The notes: generated from the letters alone by a model not told the origin. DNA of 64,000 bases from Algimonas ampicilliniresistens (GCF_030159955.1 NZ_BSNK01000002.1:1178001-1242000); one strand, 5' to 3'; shown: positions 16,754 to 26,047, numbered from the stretch's first letter. Numbers and translations: made by a program.

Positions 16754-17857
16754 CTAGCCGGGATTGATGATGGATAAAACCTTACATTGACGTGCGGCGA
16801 TCTGGAGGATTTTGGGGTGATCTGCGCAAAGACTACGGGCCGTTCGGTTGTCGAGGGCCTCGACTCGGACGCTATGATAGGCTCGGTCGTTGATGCTCAC
16901 CGATCGCATGCCAACTTCGCCAGTTCCGGCATAGCGGATCAGCGCATCGGCGAAAATCGCAGTTTCGGCAGGGCTATCAAAGCCATCGATCTGCAAAGCC
17001 CAATTGCGATTGACAGGTGTCTGAACGGTTGGCGCGCGCGCTGCAATGACGGGCGACGCAACGCTGTCCATGACCTCAAACCCTCGGTCGATCAAGTCCG
17101 ACATGTGACTGTTACGCGATCCGCTCGATGCGCCGCCAAGCACAACGGCGATGATGCGGTGGTCATCCCGCGTTGCGCTGATCACAAGATTGTAGCCCGA
17201 CGCGCGTGTGTAGCCAGTCTTGAACCCGTCGACATCGTCGCGTTCGCTCAACAGCTTATTGGTGCTTTTGCGTCCCCGAAAATGCGTCTGGCCGAAATAA
17301 TGATAGTGCTGCGGATATCGGGTCAATGTGGCCAAGGCGAGTTTGGCCATGTCTCGAGCCGTCGTCACCTGCATATCATCTGGCAGGCCGTGCGGATTAC
17401 GAAAGACAGTTTGACGCATGCCCAGCGACGCCGCTGTCTCGTTCATCCGTGTGACGAAAGCGCCCTCACTGCCGGCGATGGCTTCGGCCAAAACGACGGC
17501 CGCATCGTTGGAGCTGCGGACAGCGACGGCCTGAATGAGGGTGTCGATGGTGACGCTTTGTCCGCGCTTTAATCCCATCTTGACCGCAGGCGTGCGGGCC
17601 GCATGCGCGGAGGTTACGACCGAGCTGCTGAGAGTGATGTCGCCGCGCTCCATAGCTTCGAAGGTGAGGTAGAGTGTCATGATCTTTGTCAGGCTGGCGG
17701 GGTGGCGCTGGGCATCAATCTGACGCGCATGCAGCACATCGAGCGAGTCCGCATCGACGATAATGGAGGCGTAACGGCCTTGGGTCTTGGCGACCGACGC
17801 GGTGGGACTCACCAGACATAGCGCTATTGCAATCGTAAGAAGGCGAACCCAGATCAT
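16754..17857 (-). CDS. D-alanyl-D-alanine carboxypeptidase, S11 family
   Basis: 367 aa. An N-terminal signal peptide (MIWVRLLTIAIALCLVSPTA) is followed by the penicillin-binding catalytic triad motifs: SLTK at 55-58, SSN at 115-117 and KTG at 213-215. These enzymes trim the terminal D-Ala of peptidoglycan stem peptides in the periplasm. The C-terminal 110 residues after the catalytic domain differ from the PBP5 C-terminal domain; an FDSPAETAIFADALIR segment resembles SPOR-type folds, but this is uncertain. No C-terminal amphipathic anchor is obvious. The promoter region shared with clpS carries CtrA-like sites, suggesting cell-cycle control. Confidence 0.9.
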   Translation of the reverse strand: MIWVRLLTIAIALCLVSPTASVAKTQGRYASIIVDADSLDVLHARQIDAQRHPASLTKIMTLYLTFEAMERGDITLSSSVVTSAHAARTPAVKMGLKRGQSVTIDTLIQAVAVRSSNDAAVVLAEAIAGSEGAFVTRMNETAASLGMRQTVFRNPHGLPDDMQVTTARDMAKLALATLTRYPQHYHYFGQTHFRGRKSTNKLLSERDDVDGFKTGYTRASGYNLVISATRDDHRIIAVVLGGASSGSRNSHMSDLIDRGFEVMDSVASPVIAARAPTVQTPVNRNWALQIDGFDSPAETAIFADALIRYAGTGEVGMRSVSINDRAYHSVRVEALDNRTARSLCADHPKILQIAARQCKVLSIINPG

Positions 17858-17880
17858 GGCGAACCGCTAAACTGGCCCGG

Positions 17881-17909
17881 TTAGAGAGGTGTTAACGCCT
17901 CTTAACCAT
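17881..17909. promoter_or_regulatory. Composite CtrA-like binding region between dac and clpS
   Basis: The sequence contains TTAG-N7-TTAAC (17881-17896), one mismatch from the CtrA consensus TTAA-N7-TTAAC, and then the CtrA-associated octamer TTAACCAT (17902-17909). The two also form an imperfect inverted repeat from 17879 to 17907. It lies 24-52 bp upstream of the DD-carboxypeptidase start. CtrA binding is inferred from the motif only. Confidence 0.45.
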
Positions 17910-17998
17910 GATCATCCCCGTTATTGTCCGTGACAAGCATGACATCCTTATGCGGGCGGGGTTTCAATGTCCGGGCAGGACCGTAATAAGACAGGACC

Positions 17999-18412
17999 AT
18001 GTTGGACATTCTGGAATTCATCACATTGACCGAACTTCAAATGACGGGACCCAATAAAGGGCCTGGTAAGGGTGCCGACGGCGTACCGGGCGGCCCCGAT
18101 GATGGATCAGACGATGGGATGGAGCGCGGCGTTGCAACCAAGACCCGCGATAAGACCAAAAAGCCGTCCATGTATCGCGTCCTGCTGATGAATGACGATT
18201 ATACGCCGATGGAATTTGTTGTCTCGATTTTGATGGGTATCTTCAAGAAGACGCAAGAAGAAGCGACACAGGTCATGCTCAATGTCCACCAGACCGGCAT
18301 CGGGACATGTGGTGTTTACACATTTGAAGTGGCCGAGACCAAAGTGGCGCAAGTCATGGACGCGGCGAAGCGCAACCAGCATCCGCTTCAATGCACTTTG
18401 GAGAAAGCGTGA
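17999..18412 (+). CDS. clpS: ATP-dependent Clp protease adaptor ClpS
   Basis: 137 aa. ClpS binds N-degron substrates and the ClpA N-domain and delivers them to ClpAP. The core is canonical: [20 protein letters not shown] with the [10 protein letters not shown] pocket motif, then [20 protein letters not shown] and the C-terminal [10 protein letters not shown]. The first 55 residues are a long flexible Gly/Asp-rich tail; an alternative ATG at 18041 would remove 14 of these, but only the ATG at 17999 has an AGGA upstream, at rather short spacing. clpA follows 142 bp downstream, the usual pairing. Confidence 0.93.
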   Translation: MLDILEFITLTELQMTGPNKGPGKGADGVPGGPDDGSDDGMERGVATKTRDKTKKPSMYRVLLMNDDYTPMEFVVSILMGIFKKTQEEATQVMLNVHQTGIGTCGVYTFEVAETKVAQVMDAAKRNQHPLQCTLEKA

Positions 18413-18554
18413 ATCCGGTCACGAACTTGCACAATTCTTGTGCCGGACTACAGGGAATGAGCCGTTCACATCTTCGTGCGGGGCTTGATACAGGGATTAC
18501 ATTGCAAACGCGGTTGCGGCTTCCCAAGTCGGATAGTCGAAAGGAAAGCTAATT

Positions 18555-20867
18555 ATGGCATCATTTTCTCCAGTCTTGGAAGAAACTATCCACCGCGCCC
18601 TGACGCTCGCCAGTGATCGTAAACACGAACTGGCGACGCTTGAGCACCTGCTACTAGCGCTGTTGGATGATAAGGACGCTGCGGCTGTCATCACGGCCTG
18701 CGGCGTCGATATTGAACCTCTGCGCACGGACGTGACGCGATATCTCGATGATGATCTCGCATCGCTTGTGGTCGAGGAATTTGAGGAAGCCCGCCCGACG
18801 GCTGGGTTCCACCGCGTCATCCAACGCGCCGTTATTCATGTGCAATCGTCAGGTCGAGAAGAAGTCACGGGCGCCAATGCGCTAGTCGCACTGTTCGCGG
18901 AACGTGAATCACACGCCGTCTACTTCCTGCAAGAGCGTGACATGACGCGCTATGACGCCGTCAATTATATCAGTCACGGCATCGCCAAAAATGGCGCGGC
19001 CTCATCACCGAAACCGCCCATGGGTGCGGGTGAAGACGGCGAGGAAGCCCAGGGCAAAGATCCGCTGGCCGAATATACGGTCAACCTCAATCAGAAAGCG
19101 CGTGAAGGCGATATTGATCCGCTGATCGGGCGCGCTGACGAAGTTGAGCGTTGCATCATGGTGCTGAGCCGCCGTCGCAAGAATAATCCACTGCTCGTCG
19201 GTGATCCAGGCGTTGGTAAAACGGCCATTGCCGAAGGCATTGCCCGCCGCATCGTCAATGATGATGTGCCGGACGTGCTTGCTGATGCGACAATCTACTC
19301 GCTCGACATGGGCGCGCTGCTCGCGGGCACGCGCTACCGCGGTGATTTTGAAGAGCGTCTGAAGGCGGTCGTGTCGAAGCTACAGGATACGCCTGGTGCG
19401 ATTTTGTTCATTGATGAAATTCATACGATCATCGGCGCTGGCGCAACCAGTGGCGGGGCTATGGATGCGTCCAATCTGCTGAAGCCAGCTCTGCAAAGTG
19501 GTAAGCTGCGCTGTATGGGCTCGACGACCTATAAGGAATATCGTCAGCATTTTGAGAAGGACCGGGCGCTGTCACGTCGCTTCCTGAAGATTGATGTGTC
19601 TGAGCCGACGTCTGATGACGCCATTCTGATCCTTCAAGGTCTGAAGTCCTATTTTGAGGAATTCCATAAGGTCGAATATACGCCGGAAGCCATTACATCG
19701 GCTGTGCAGCTGGCCGTTCGTCACATTACGGATCGCAAACTGCCGGACAAAGCTATCGACATTATCGATGAGGCCGGGGCTCGGACTAAATTGGTGCCCG
19801 AAGATGAACGCAAAAAAATCATCGGCACCAAAGAGATCGAAGCTGTCGTGTCCAAGATCGCGCGCATTCCGCCCAAATCGATTTCTCGCGATGATGAGAA
19901 AGCGCTGAAGAGCCTTGAGCAGGATCTCAAGCGGATGGTGTTCGGTCAGGAAACAGCGATTGAACAGGTCGCGGCGGCGGTGAAACTTGCCCGTGCTGGT
20001 CTGCGTGAACCCAATAAGCCAATCGGTTCTTACTTGTTCGCGGGACCAACCGGCGTCGGTAAAACCGAAGTCGCGCGTCAGCTCGCCATGACCCAAGGTC
20101 TGGAACTGCTGCGGTTTGACATGTCCGAATATATGGAGCGTCATACCGTGTCTCGCCTGATCGGCGCGCCTCCCGGCTATGTCGGCTATGATCAAGGTGG
20201 TCTGCTAACTGATGCAGTTAATCAGAACCCGCATTGTGTTCTGCTGCTGGACGAGATCGAGAAGGCTCATCCAGATATCTACAACATCCTGTTGCAGGTG
20301 ATGGATAATGGCTTCCTGACTGACTCCAATGGTCGCAAGGTCGACTTCCGCAATGTGATTGTCATCATGACGACCAATGCGGGTGCCGCTGATGCCGCCA
20401 AGTCTGAAATTGGCTTTGGTCGCGGGACCAAGGATGATGAGCAAGAGGCGGCCATCAAACGTCGCTTCACGCCGGAATTCCGCAACCGTCTCGACGCCGT
20501 CGTCATGTTCTCCGCTTTGTCCAAGGAGCATATTGCGCGGGTCGTGGACAAATTCATCATCCAGCTCGAAGCCCAATTGGCTGATCGCAAGATTGAGTTT
20601 GAAGTCTCTAAGGCGGCGAACCAGTGGATCGCGGCTAAAGGCTATGACAAACGCTATGGCGCGCGTCCGCTCGGCCGCACGATCCAGGAATATGTCAAGA
20701 AGCCGCTGGCTGATGAGATCCTGTTTGGGAAGCTGAAATATGGCGGTCTGGTCAAGGTTGGCGTGGATCGGAAGAAGGAGAATTTGACGTTCAAATTCGT
20801 CCCGGCACCGAAGCCAAAACTAACCGAAGGCGAATCTCCAACAGAGACGCCTAAAGAAGACGCCTAA
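18555..20867 (+). CDS. clpA: ATP-dependent Clp protease ATP-binding subunit ClpA
   Basis: 770 aa. ClpA is the hexameric AAA+ unfoldase that feeds ClpP. The N-domain (1-145) binds ClpS. The two AAA modules carry Walker A GDPGVGKT (216-223) and GPTGVGKT (497-504), with Walker B LFIDEIH and LLLDEIE. The linker between them is short, as in ClpA rather than ClpB. AGGAAAG lies just ahead of the ATG. A conserved 3-bp loop hairpin GCACAA/TTGTGC (18429-18443) lies in the clpS-clpA gap and may be a processing or pausing element. An intrinsic terminator follows at 20889. Confidence 0.96.
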   Translation: MASFSPVLEETIHRALTLASDRKHELATLEHLLLALLDDKDAAAVITACGVDIEPLRTDVTRYLDDDLASLVVEEFEEARPTAGFHRVIQRAVIHVQSSGREEVTGANALVALFAERESHAVYFLQERDMTRYDAVNYISHGIAKNGAASSPKPPMGAGEDGEEAQGKDPLAEYTVNLNQKAREGDIDPLIGRADEVERCIMVLSRRRKNNPLLVGDPGVGKTAIAEGIARRIVNDDVPDVLADATIYSLDMGALLAGTRYRGDFEERLKAVVSKLQDTPGAILFIDEIHTIIGAGATSGGAMDASNLLKPALQSGKLRCMGSTTYKEYRQHFEKDRALSRRFLKIDVSEPTSDDAILILQGLKSYFEEFHKVEYTPEAITSAVQLAVRHITDRKLPDKAIDIIDEAGARTKLVPEDERKKIIGTKEIEAVVSKIARIPPKSISRDDEKALKSLEQDLKRMVFGQETAIEQVAAAVKLARAGLREPNKPIGSYLFAGPTGVGKTEVARQLAMTQGLELLRFDMSEYMERHTVSRLIGAPPGYVGYDQGGLLTDAVNQNPHCVLLLDEIEKAHPDIYNILLQVMDNGFLTDSNGRKVDFRNVIVIMTTNAGAADAAKSEIGFGRGTKDDEQEAAIKRRFTPEFRNRLDAVVMFSALSKEHIARVVDKFIIQLEAQLADRKIEFEVSKAANQWIAAKGYDKRYGARPLGRTIQEYVKKPLADEILFGKLKYGGLVKVGVDRKKENLTFKFVPAPKPKLTEGESPTETPKEDA

Positions 20868-20888
20868 GCGTTACCAAGCTGAATTCTG

Positions 20889-20920
20889 GGCCTCGGCAGA
20901 CATGCCGGGGCTTTTTTTTA
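20889..20920 (+). terminator. Intrinsic terminator of clpA
   Basis: The stem GCCTCGGCA / TGCCGGGGC (one mismatch) is followed by a run of eight T. It sits between clpA and the convergent META-domain gene. Confidence 0.85.
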
Positions 20921-20924
20921 TGGG

Positions 20925-21338
20925 TTAATCCCAGTCGCGACGACGCAGAACCATGAGAACTTGGTTGGCATCGCCGAATAATGTCAGCTCAAGATGGGTC
21001 GCTTCGATGGCACGGACATTGCCGAGCACTGTCATAAACTCGCGTTCTGCGTCCATGATCTCAGGCGGGCACGCCATTTTCGTGCTGGCTAATGGTCCGA
21101 ATGTGACCAGCCGCCCGTTTTGGCTGAAGCTGCCGAAGAAATTATTACAGCCGCCGGACCCCACAACGTCGCCGCCGGTCTTGAAGCCAATAAACTGATC
21201 CAACTCGCCTTGCATCGGTCCCCATTCAGTCCCGGCCAGCGTCGCCAAAGGGCGTTTTGGTGCGTCGTTCAAGACTTTCTGGCATGCCGCTAAAGCCGCC
21301 ATGACTGCCAGCGAGCCGACAATACGAACCCACATCAT
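20925..21338 (-). CDS. META-domain lipoprotein
   Basis: 137 aa. MMWVRIVGSLAVMAALAAC is a lipoprotein signal with Cys19 as the lipidation site. The mature part is one META domain: LAGTEWGPMQ, then FKTGGDVVGSGGCNNFFGSF with the signature GxGGCNxFxG, and STKMACPPEIMDAEREFMTV. META/HslJ proteins are envelope proteins linked to stress or antibiotic tolerance in some species (family knowledge); the molecular role is unclear. The gene begins inside the stop of the TIGR02301 gene (ATGA). Confidence 0.85.
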   Translation of the reverse strand: MMWVRIVGSLAVMAALAACQKVLNDAPKRPLATLAGTEWGPMQGELDQFIGFKTGGDVVGSGGCNNFFGSFSQNGRLVTFGPLASTKMACPPEIMDAEREFMTVLGNVRAIEATHLELTLFGDANQVLMVLRRRDWD

Positions 21339-21781
21339 TCTGTCTCCCGATAAGGATCGCCGAGCATTCTGGCGATAGATCGGCCATTCTCTGCAAGCGC
21401 TGCGACATCAACGCTGACCGATTGATTGCAGTTCGGGTGACGCTCTTCTTCTTGATAATATCCCGCATTGAAGGCGCGGGTTAGGTCACGCTGTAGCGCT
21501 GTGTCGGACGCGGCTTCGATCTCCAGCATTCCGGCCATATATTCTCGCCATTGCTGATCGCCCGCACCGAAACAGAGCGTGCGAAGATAATGCATCTGAC
21601 CAAGATTTTTTGCGAGGGCTTCGGAGAGGCTAGTCATTTTGACCATATCGGCTTCGACGCGCAGCTCTGCCTCTTCGCGGGCTTTCATGGCCGCTTCGCG
21701 GCGCGCGTCATCAATCGCGGAATCCTGAGCTAGGGCCGCGAGCGGTAGCAATAGTAAAATTATGGCGAGCCACAGTCTCAT
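21335..21781 (-). CDS. TIGR02301 family secreted protein
   Basis: 148 aa. A signal peptide (MRLWLAIILLLLPLAALAQD) precedes a helical domain with KNLGQMHYLRTLCFGAGDQQ, WREYMAGMLEIEA and RAFNAGYYQEEERHPNC, the hallmark of TIGR02301, a family restricted to alphaproteobacteria. It is predicted periplasmic, and the paired Cys residues suggest a disulfide. The function is unknown. It lies four bases after the Nudix gene, an arrangement common in that class, and overlaps the META gene by four bases. Confidence 0.85.
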   Translation of the reverse strand: MRLWLAIILLLLPLAALAQDSAIDDARREAAMKAREEAELRVEADMVKMTSLSEALAKNLGQMHYLRTLCFGAGDQQWREYMAGMLEIEAASDTALQRDLTRAFNAGYYQEEERHPNCNQSVSVDVAALAENGRSIARMLGDPYRETE

Positions 21782-21785
21782 AAAC

Positions 21786-22223
21786 TTACGCTAGCGTCCC
21801 TTGTTTCTTGGCGCGAGGCTCGATTGCAGAATAGGCATTCTGAATAACGTCGACAGTTTTGGCCCACATGCCGAGTTCGTCAACCGTGTCGATGGCAACG
21901 AAGCGGGCGTCCAATGCATCGTCAGCGCCTTTCGGTGTTCCGCTATCCCAGAGGGCGACATAGTCATGCAAGCGGTAGCGAACCCCTTCAAATTCAGCAT
22001 CGATCGTCGCAATTTTCGGGCCAAGCGTCGCCGTCACCCCAGTTTCTTCAGCCAGTTCTCGCAGCGCCGCGTCCGGCTCGCTCTCGCCAGGTTCGATCCG
22101 ACCGCCGGGAAGCGACCACTCACCTTGTCGCGGCGCTTTTCCGCGACGGATCAGCAGCACCTCGTCACCGCGAAAACAGATCACGCCGACGCAATCCGTT
22201 CGATCTGTCGTGTTTGTCCTCAT
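21786..22223 (-). CDS. Nudix hydrolase
   Basis: 145 aa from the ATG at 22223; an upstream ATG at 22259 would overlap the divergent HMCES start codon, so the shorter form is preferred although no strong ribosome site is visible. The Nudix box is complete: GGRIEPGESEPDAALRELAE followed by ETGV fits GX5EX7REUXEEXGU. Nudix enzymes cleave nucleoside diphosphates linked to another moiety, and this one resembles the MutT/ADP-ribose type in size. Substrate is not predictable. It is the first gene of a unit with TIGR02301 and META. Confidence 0.9.
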   Translation of the reverse strand: MRTNTTDRTDCVGVICFRGDEVLLIRRGKAPRQGEWSLPGGRIEPGESEPDAALRELAEETGVTATLGPKIATIDAEFEGVRYRLHDYVALWDSGTPKGADDALDARFVAIDTVDELGMWAKTVDVIQNAYSAIEPRAKKQGTLA

Positions 22224-22257
22224 TGCGCCGCTTTTGCCTTGTGCTAGCCCGCTTGTC

Positions 22258-22938
22258 ATGTGCGGTCGTTATGTTTTGGATGCTACCCTCGAAAGTTTGA
22301 AGGCGGCTTATGACGCCGATATTTCTGATGAGGGCTATTGGGAGTACGGTCCCAACTTCAATATCTGTCCGACGGATGTTGTTCCGGTTCTAGCATTTGA
22401 CGGCGATAAACGACGCAAGCTCGTGCCGATGCGCTGGGGTTTGCATCCGCATTGGAGCCAGCAGAGCCCAACGGAGAGCAAATATGCGCCACTGTTTAAT
22501 GCGCGCACGGAAACGGCGAACGAGAAGCCGTCCTTCCGCACGCCGTGGCGGCGTCGGCGCTGTTTGATCCCGGCAACACACTGGTACGAATGGACCGGGG
22601 AGCAGGGCGGTAAAATCCCGTGGTGTATCAAGCCGGAAACGGATGGAGTCTTTGCCTTTGCGGGTTTGTGGGACCTATGGCGGGTGGATGAAGGCATCAA
22701 TTTGCTGAGTTGCACGATCCTGACAACGGAGAGCGATGGACCGCTGCAGCAGCTCCATCACCGTATGCCGGTTCTGTTGCCGGACGCGCAGTGGGACCAT
22801 TGGCTCGACCCGGAGTCTCATCCGGATCGGATCATCGAAACCAAACTGAGCGCTGACGATCTGATTTTCTGGGAGGTCGACCGAGCCGTCAATTCAAACC
22901 GGTCCAGTGGGCCTGAGCTGATCGCACCATCTGCTTAA
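22258..22938 (+). CDS. HMCES/YedK abasic-site DNA-protein crosslinking protein (SRAP family)
   Basis: 226 aa. The start at 22258 gives MCGRYVL; removal of Met exposes Cys2, the residue that crosslinks to abasic sites in single-stranded DNA (family knowledge), so this start is decisive. Other conserved parts are FNARTETANEKPSFR with the catalytic Asn, CLIPATHWYEW, and LHHRMPVLLP with the catalytic His. It protects abasic sites during replication. It is divergent from the Nudix gene and shares its stop TTAA with the convergent yihY-like gene. Confidence 0.95.
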   Translation: MCGRYVLDATLESLKAAYDADISDEGYWEYGPNFNICPTDVVPVLAFDGDKRRKLVPMRWGLHPHWSQQSPTESKYAPLFNARTETANEKPSFRTPWRRRRCLIPATHWYEWTGEQGGKIPWCIKPETDGVFAFAGLWDLWRVDEGINLLSCTILTTESDGPLQQLHHRMPVLLPDAQWDHWLDPESHPDRIIETKLSADDLIFWEVDRAVNSNRSSGPELIAPSA

Positions 22939-24023
22939 GGGTTTTCGGGCTCTCGCTTGGGTGGGTCAATCGCGGGAATCGGCATGTCTGGCGCGCTCGG
23001 ATCGAGGGGTTTGTCCTGTTCCGACAGAGGTTGCGCAGTCGGAAACCGCTCTGGAAACAGACGCCGCATCGCGACCGAGAGGAAGTCCGCCATCCGCGCG
23101 TGCCGCATCCCAATGGGCCGTTCGGGTCCGCGTGTTGTGTCGGCGATTGTTTGGCGCTCCATCTCGGCATTCAGTTCCGCACCGATAATCACGGTCATCG
23201 CCGTGAGCCAAAACCAGAGCAGCAGCACGATCACCGCCGAAAGGCCGCCATAGGTGCTTTCATATTGGCCGAAATTGCGCACGAAGGCCGAGAAGCCCCA
23301 ACTCAGAAACAGCCAGCTAATCGTCGTAAATAGAACGCCCGGCACAACCCAACGTTTGCGGGCGGGTCGTCGTGACGGTCCGAAGCGATAGACGATGAAG
23401 GCCCCCAGCATGAACATTAGGATCAAGAGGAACCAAGGTAGGTTGCCCGACAGGACAGATGCCGTCCGGTCCCAGTCGAAAAAGGCAAAGGCCGCTGGAA
23501 TGCCGATAATGACCATCAGCGAAATATAGACGAAGGCGAACATGCCCAATGTCATGACAAAGGCCACGGCATAGAAACCAAGAATGCTGCGTTTTTCATC
23601 TTCGCCGTAAGCAACATTCATGGCGCGCAGCACTGCACGGATGCCTGCGCCTGCCGTATAAAATGCAAACAGTAGGGAGAAGATGATCCGCATCGATAAC
23701 TCCTTGTCAGGCGCGCTGACGACGGCTGCAATTTGCTCAGATATGATCACCCAGGCGCTTTCCGGCATGAGCGGTCGCAGGAAGTTGGCGAGACCTTGAA
23801 CATCCGAAATATCGGCAAAAAATCCATAGATGGATAGCGAAGCCGAAATCAGCGGGAACACCGATAGGAGTGCAAAAAATGCGACACCGGCGGCTACAAC
23901 TGGGACATTGTCCTTATTGGTCTGCACAAATACGCGCGAGACGATTTGCAGATATTCGACCCCTCGAAAATGAAGCGGACTCTCAACTTTACGCTGGACG
24001 AATTCGAGAGAGGCGAGGTTCAT
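22935..24023 (-). CDS. YihY/virulence factor BrkB family membrane protein
   Basis: 362 aa. The six-helix YihY domain spans about 35-285: VAAGVAFFALLSVFPLISA is the N-terminal signature, FYTAGAGIRAVLRAMNVAYG follows helix 3, and YGGLSAVIVLLLWFWLTAMT and VIIGAELNAEM close the domain. The last 70 residues are a Pro-rich cytoplasmic tail. The family was once annotated as RNase BN, now regarded as incorrect; its role in the inner membrane is unresolved. It follows yaaA by 15 bases on the same strand. Confidence 0.9.
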   Translation of the reverse strand: MNLASLEFVQRKVESPLHFRGVEYLQIVSRVFVQTNKDNVPVVAAGVAFFALLSVFPLISASLSIYGFFADISDVQGLANFLRPLMPESAWVIISEQIAAVVSAPDKELSMRIIFSLLFAFYTAGAGIRAVLRAMNVAYGEDEKRSILGFYAVAFVMTLGMFAFVYISLMVIIGIPAAFAFFDWDRTASVLSGNLPWFLLILMFMLGAFIVYRFGPSRRPARKRWVVPGVLFTTISWLFLSWGFSAFVRNFGQYESTYGGLSAVIVLLLWFWLTAMTVIIGAELNAEMERQTIADTTRGPERPIGMRHARMADFLSVAMRRLFPERFPTAQPLSEQDKPLDPSAPDMPIPAIDPPKREPENP

Positions 24024-24038
24024 CGGAACAGCGCGTTC

Positions 24039-24824
24039 TCAGGATTTTTTGGGCGGTTGCGGACGCTCGAAAATGAGTTCTGATTCTGACGACCGCTCGG
24101 CAGAAAACTTATATCCGTTTTCGTTGAAGTCTTTCAGATCTTCGGCGGCATTGATCCGGTTCTGGATGACCCAGCGTGCAAACAGGCCGCGCCCAAATTT
24201 GGTGTAATATTGAATCGGCCGGGCTTTACCGTCCTTCTCTTCGAGGAACTTCACATTGATCACGGGGCGACCCAACGTCTTCGCATTGACCGCTTTGAAA
24301 TATTCGTTGGAGGCAAGGTTCAAAACCGTTTGATCGTTATGACCATTCATATCCGCGCGAATCTGATCGCCAATTTGCTCGCCCCAGAATTGATAGAGAT
24401 TGGTGCCGCGATCATTCTGCAGCCGCGTGCCCATCTCAAGCCGATAGGGTTGGATTTCATCCATAGGGCGCAACAGACCGTAAAGCCCTGACAGAAGTCG
24501 CAAATGACCCTGCGCATAGTCGAGGTCCGCGTCAGACAGGCTCTTGGCGTCTAGGCCCCAATAGACATCGCCGTCAAAGGCAAGGGCCGCCGGTTTCATA
24601 CCGTCGGCTTTACCGTCCAGATCAAACCGATCGAACCGGTCAACATTGAGTTTGGCGAGATTGTCCGACAGATGCATTAGTCGTTTCAGATCGCCAAGCG
24701 TTTGCGATTTGGCGGTCTTGGCGAGGATTTTTGTATCGTCCAACAGGCGCGGACGGGTAACCGGCACGTCGCCATCATAGGCGTCCATGTTCAATTTTTT
24801 GGCAGGGGAGAGAAGGGTCAGCAT
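24039..24824 (-). CDS. yaaA: YaaA family peroxide-stress protein (DUF328)
   Basis: 261 aa using the ATG at 24824, which gives the canonical start MLTLLSPAKKLNMD; an in-frame ATG 22 codons upstream yields a non-conserved extension. Conserved parts are LKRLMHLSDNLAKLN, ALAFDGDVYWGLDAKSLS, LRLLSGLYGLLRPMDEIQPY and RLEMGTRL. YaaA lowers free iron under peroxide stress in E. coli and has a DNA-binding fold (family knowledge). It precedes the YihY gene by a 15-base gap and forms the last core gene before the accessory island at 24825. Confidence 0.93.
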   Translation of the reverse strand: MLTLLSPAKKLNMDAYDGDVPVTRPRLLDDTKILAKTAKSQTLGDLKRLMHLSDNLAKLNVDRFDRFDLDGKADGMKPAALAFDGDVYWGLDAKSLSDADLDYAQGHLRLLSGLYGLLRPMDEIQPYRLEMGTRLQNDRGTNLYQFWGEQIGDQIRADMNGHNDQTVLNLASNEYFKAVNAKTLGRPVINVKFLEEKDGKARPIQYYTKFGRGLFARWVIQNRINAAEDLKDFNENGYKFSAERSSESELIFERPQPPKKS

Positions 24825-25230
24825 TGATGCGTCCTCATAACAGCGAGCCGGGATAGGCTTGTCCGCGTGGGTGAACACGCGGGGTCGCAAGCTCGGCGCC
24901 CGAAGTCAAGTTCGGGGTGGATGACATTTGCGTGCAAGCGCCCGCGTCCCACCGGGCATCGGGGCCGCGGCTACTATCGCGTGAGTGCCGAAAGGTGACA
25001 CAGGGCGCGGGCTTTCATCCATCGATGGATGAAAAGGGAAACACACCAATTTACGACAGACGAAAGCCCGCGCGAGGCGATCAGCTTGATCCCGCCGCCT
25101 CTGCGCGCTGTCCATCTCTGCGGGGTCCCCGGCCTAACCTGAATTGCCAGACGCGGCGAAGCAGGATGTTTGGCTCTCGGGGTCCGCATCGACCAACAGT
25201 GCACAGAGGCGAGACATCAAAGGGCGCAGC
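24825..25230. other. Non-coding left margin of an accessory island
   Basis: No reading frame here resembles a protein; frames that stay open do so on both strands at once. The segment holds a 12-bp inverted repeat around a 22-bp palindrome (25005-25073) and then runs into direct repeat copy A. No tRNA or integrase remnant was seen that would mark an attachment site. Confidence 0.6.
25005..25073. repeat. Nested inverted repeat with a 22-bp perfect palindrome
   Basis: Arms GCGCGGGCTTTC (25005-25016) and GAAAGCCCGCGC (25062-25073) are perfect complements. A perfect 22-bp palindrome centred on ATCGAT occupies 25013-25034 and overlaps the left arm, so two alternative hairpins compete for the same bases. 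Confidence 0.85.
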
Positions 25231-25445
25231 GCGGGTGCATAAGCCCGCCCGCATCCCGCTTAAGTCTACGCAGTTCTCGTTTGACCGAGCGCCGCCAGAT
25301 CGCTCTGGCGCGGGACGTCCCCCGCACGCAAATCCAAGCCGTCACACCTGCTCGCTACGCCAAGGGTCATGCACCTCCCCGTGTCTGTAGCGAACGCAGT
25401 GAGAGTAAGCGGAGTTGGGAGAGGGGGGATTGGTTTGTTTTTAGG
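25231..25445. repeat. 215-bp direct repeat, copy A
   Basis: It starts GCGGGTGCATAAGCCCGC, itself a small hairpin, and ends at TTGGTTTGTTTTTAGG. Compared by eye with copy B at 26111-26325, it differs at 12 of 215 positions without gaps. An internal hairpin CGCCAGA/TCTGGCG lies at 25293-25310. It also contains AGCGAACGCAGTGAGAG, a motif often seen in dispersed intergenic repeats. It lies downstream of the 3' end of the lipoprotein gene at 25583. Confidence 0.9.
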
Positions 25446-25582
25446 TGCGGATGGAGTCGTGTATAAGAAGGAGTATAATTCTACAATCCATTCTAGCCAG
25501 CAATTTAAATCTAAAAACTTGACAAAGATAATATGCAGATATTGCCTTGCTTAGACTTATCATGTTCAATTTTTATTGAGTC
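25446..25582. other. AT-rich spacer between repeat copy A and lipoprotein gene 1
   Basis: The base composition drops sharply to AT-rich immediately after the repeat. No gene, terminator or conserved site was recognised. Confidence 0.6.
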
Positions 25583-26047
25583 TTAGCACTTAACACGAAG
25601 TTTATGTTTAATATCAGGCTCCTCTGCAATATTGAGATCGAATACTCTCAACCCACGGGAGGTAGTATGTTCTCCAGAATATCCGTCATCCATCACCTGC
25701 GGAAAACCACTGGTCAAAGCTCGGTCCAAGTCACCGCAATCATAAATTTTAATTAGAGGATAATTTGCCTCACAAACATTACCCTCTGCTAGCCAAGGAA
25801 ACTTTAATTCGGAACTCGGTGCCACATGAACATGCAGTTCGACAGCAGATTCTCTATCCAGTAGATCAGATGAACTTTCGGGCTCCACCTCACTCATGCT
25901 AGTGACGAAAAAACAAAAACTCTCGTTCGTAGTATTAAGTGCTACTCCTGTTTTCCCGCCATCAAGCGATTGAATTTCGATAGGCTCAACAACTACCGAG
26001 CATGAGCTTAATAAAAACAGTGAAGTCCAAAAAAATTGTGGCATCAA
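25583..26047 (-). CDS. Small AT-rich lipoprotein of unknown function, island paralogue 1
   Basis: 154 aa. MMPQFFWTSLFLLSSC fits a lipoprotein signal with Cys16 lipidated. The mature domain is acidic and beta-rich in appearance. It shares a pattern with the gene at 26367: NTTNESFCFFV against NPSTEKFCLGQ near residue 40-55, and KIYDCGDLD against DVYDCKVRE further on, so the two look like diverged paralogues with a conserved Cys pair. Base composition is much more AT-rich than flanking genes, indicating horizontal origin. It lies between two 215-bp direct repeats. I recognise no family. Confidence 0.6.
   Translation of the reverse strand: MMPQFFWTSLFLLSSCSVVVEPIEIQSLDGGKTGVALNTTNESFCFFVTSMSEVEPESSSDLLDRESAVELHVHVAPSSELKFPWLAEGNVCEANYPLIKIYDCGDLDRALTSGFPQVMDDGYSGEHTTSRGLRVFDLNIAEEPDIKHKLRVKC

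Noticed and set aside
16787-17572. 261-codon open frame antisense to the DD-carboxypeptidase
   Set aside because: The real gene on the minus strand has all catalytic motifs; the antisense frame has none.
24917-25390. Plus-strand open frame of 157 codons at the island border
   Set aside because: It runs through the palindromes and repeat copy A, is rich in Arg/Pro/Ser as expected for noise in GC-rich DNA, and has no ribosome site.
25170-25466. Open frame across repeat copy A (and its twin at 26002-26334 across copy B)
   Set aside because: Both frames merely translate the 215-bp repeat (…CSERSESK…), have unrelated starts, and lack any protein-like features; they are repeat shadows.
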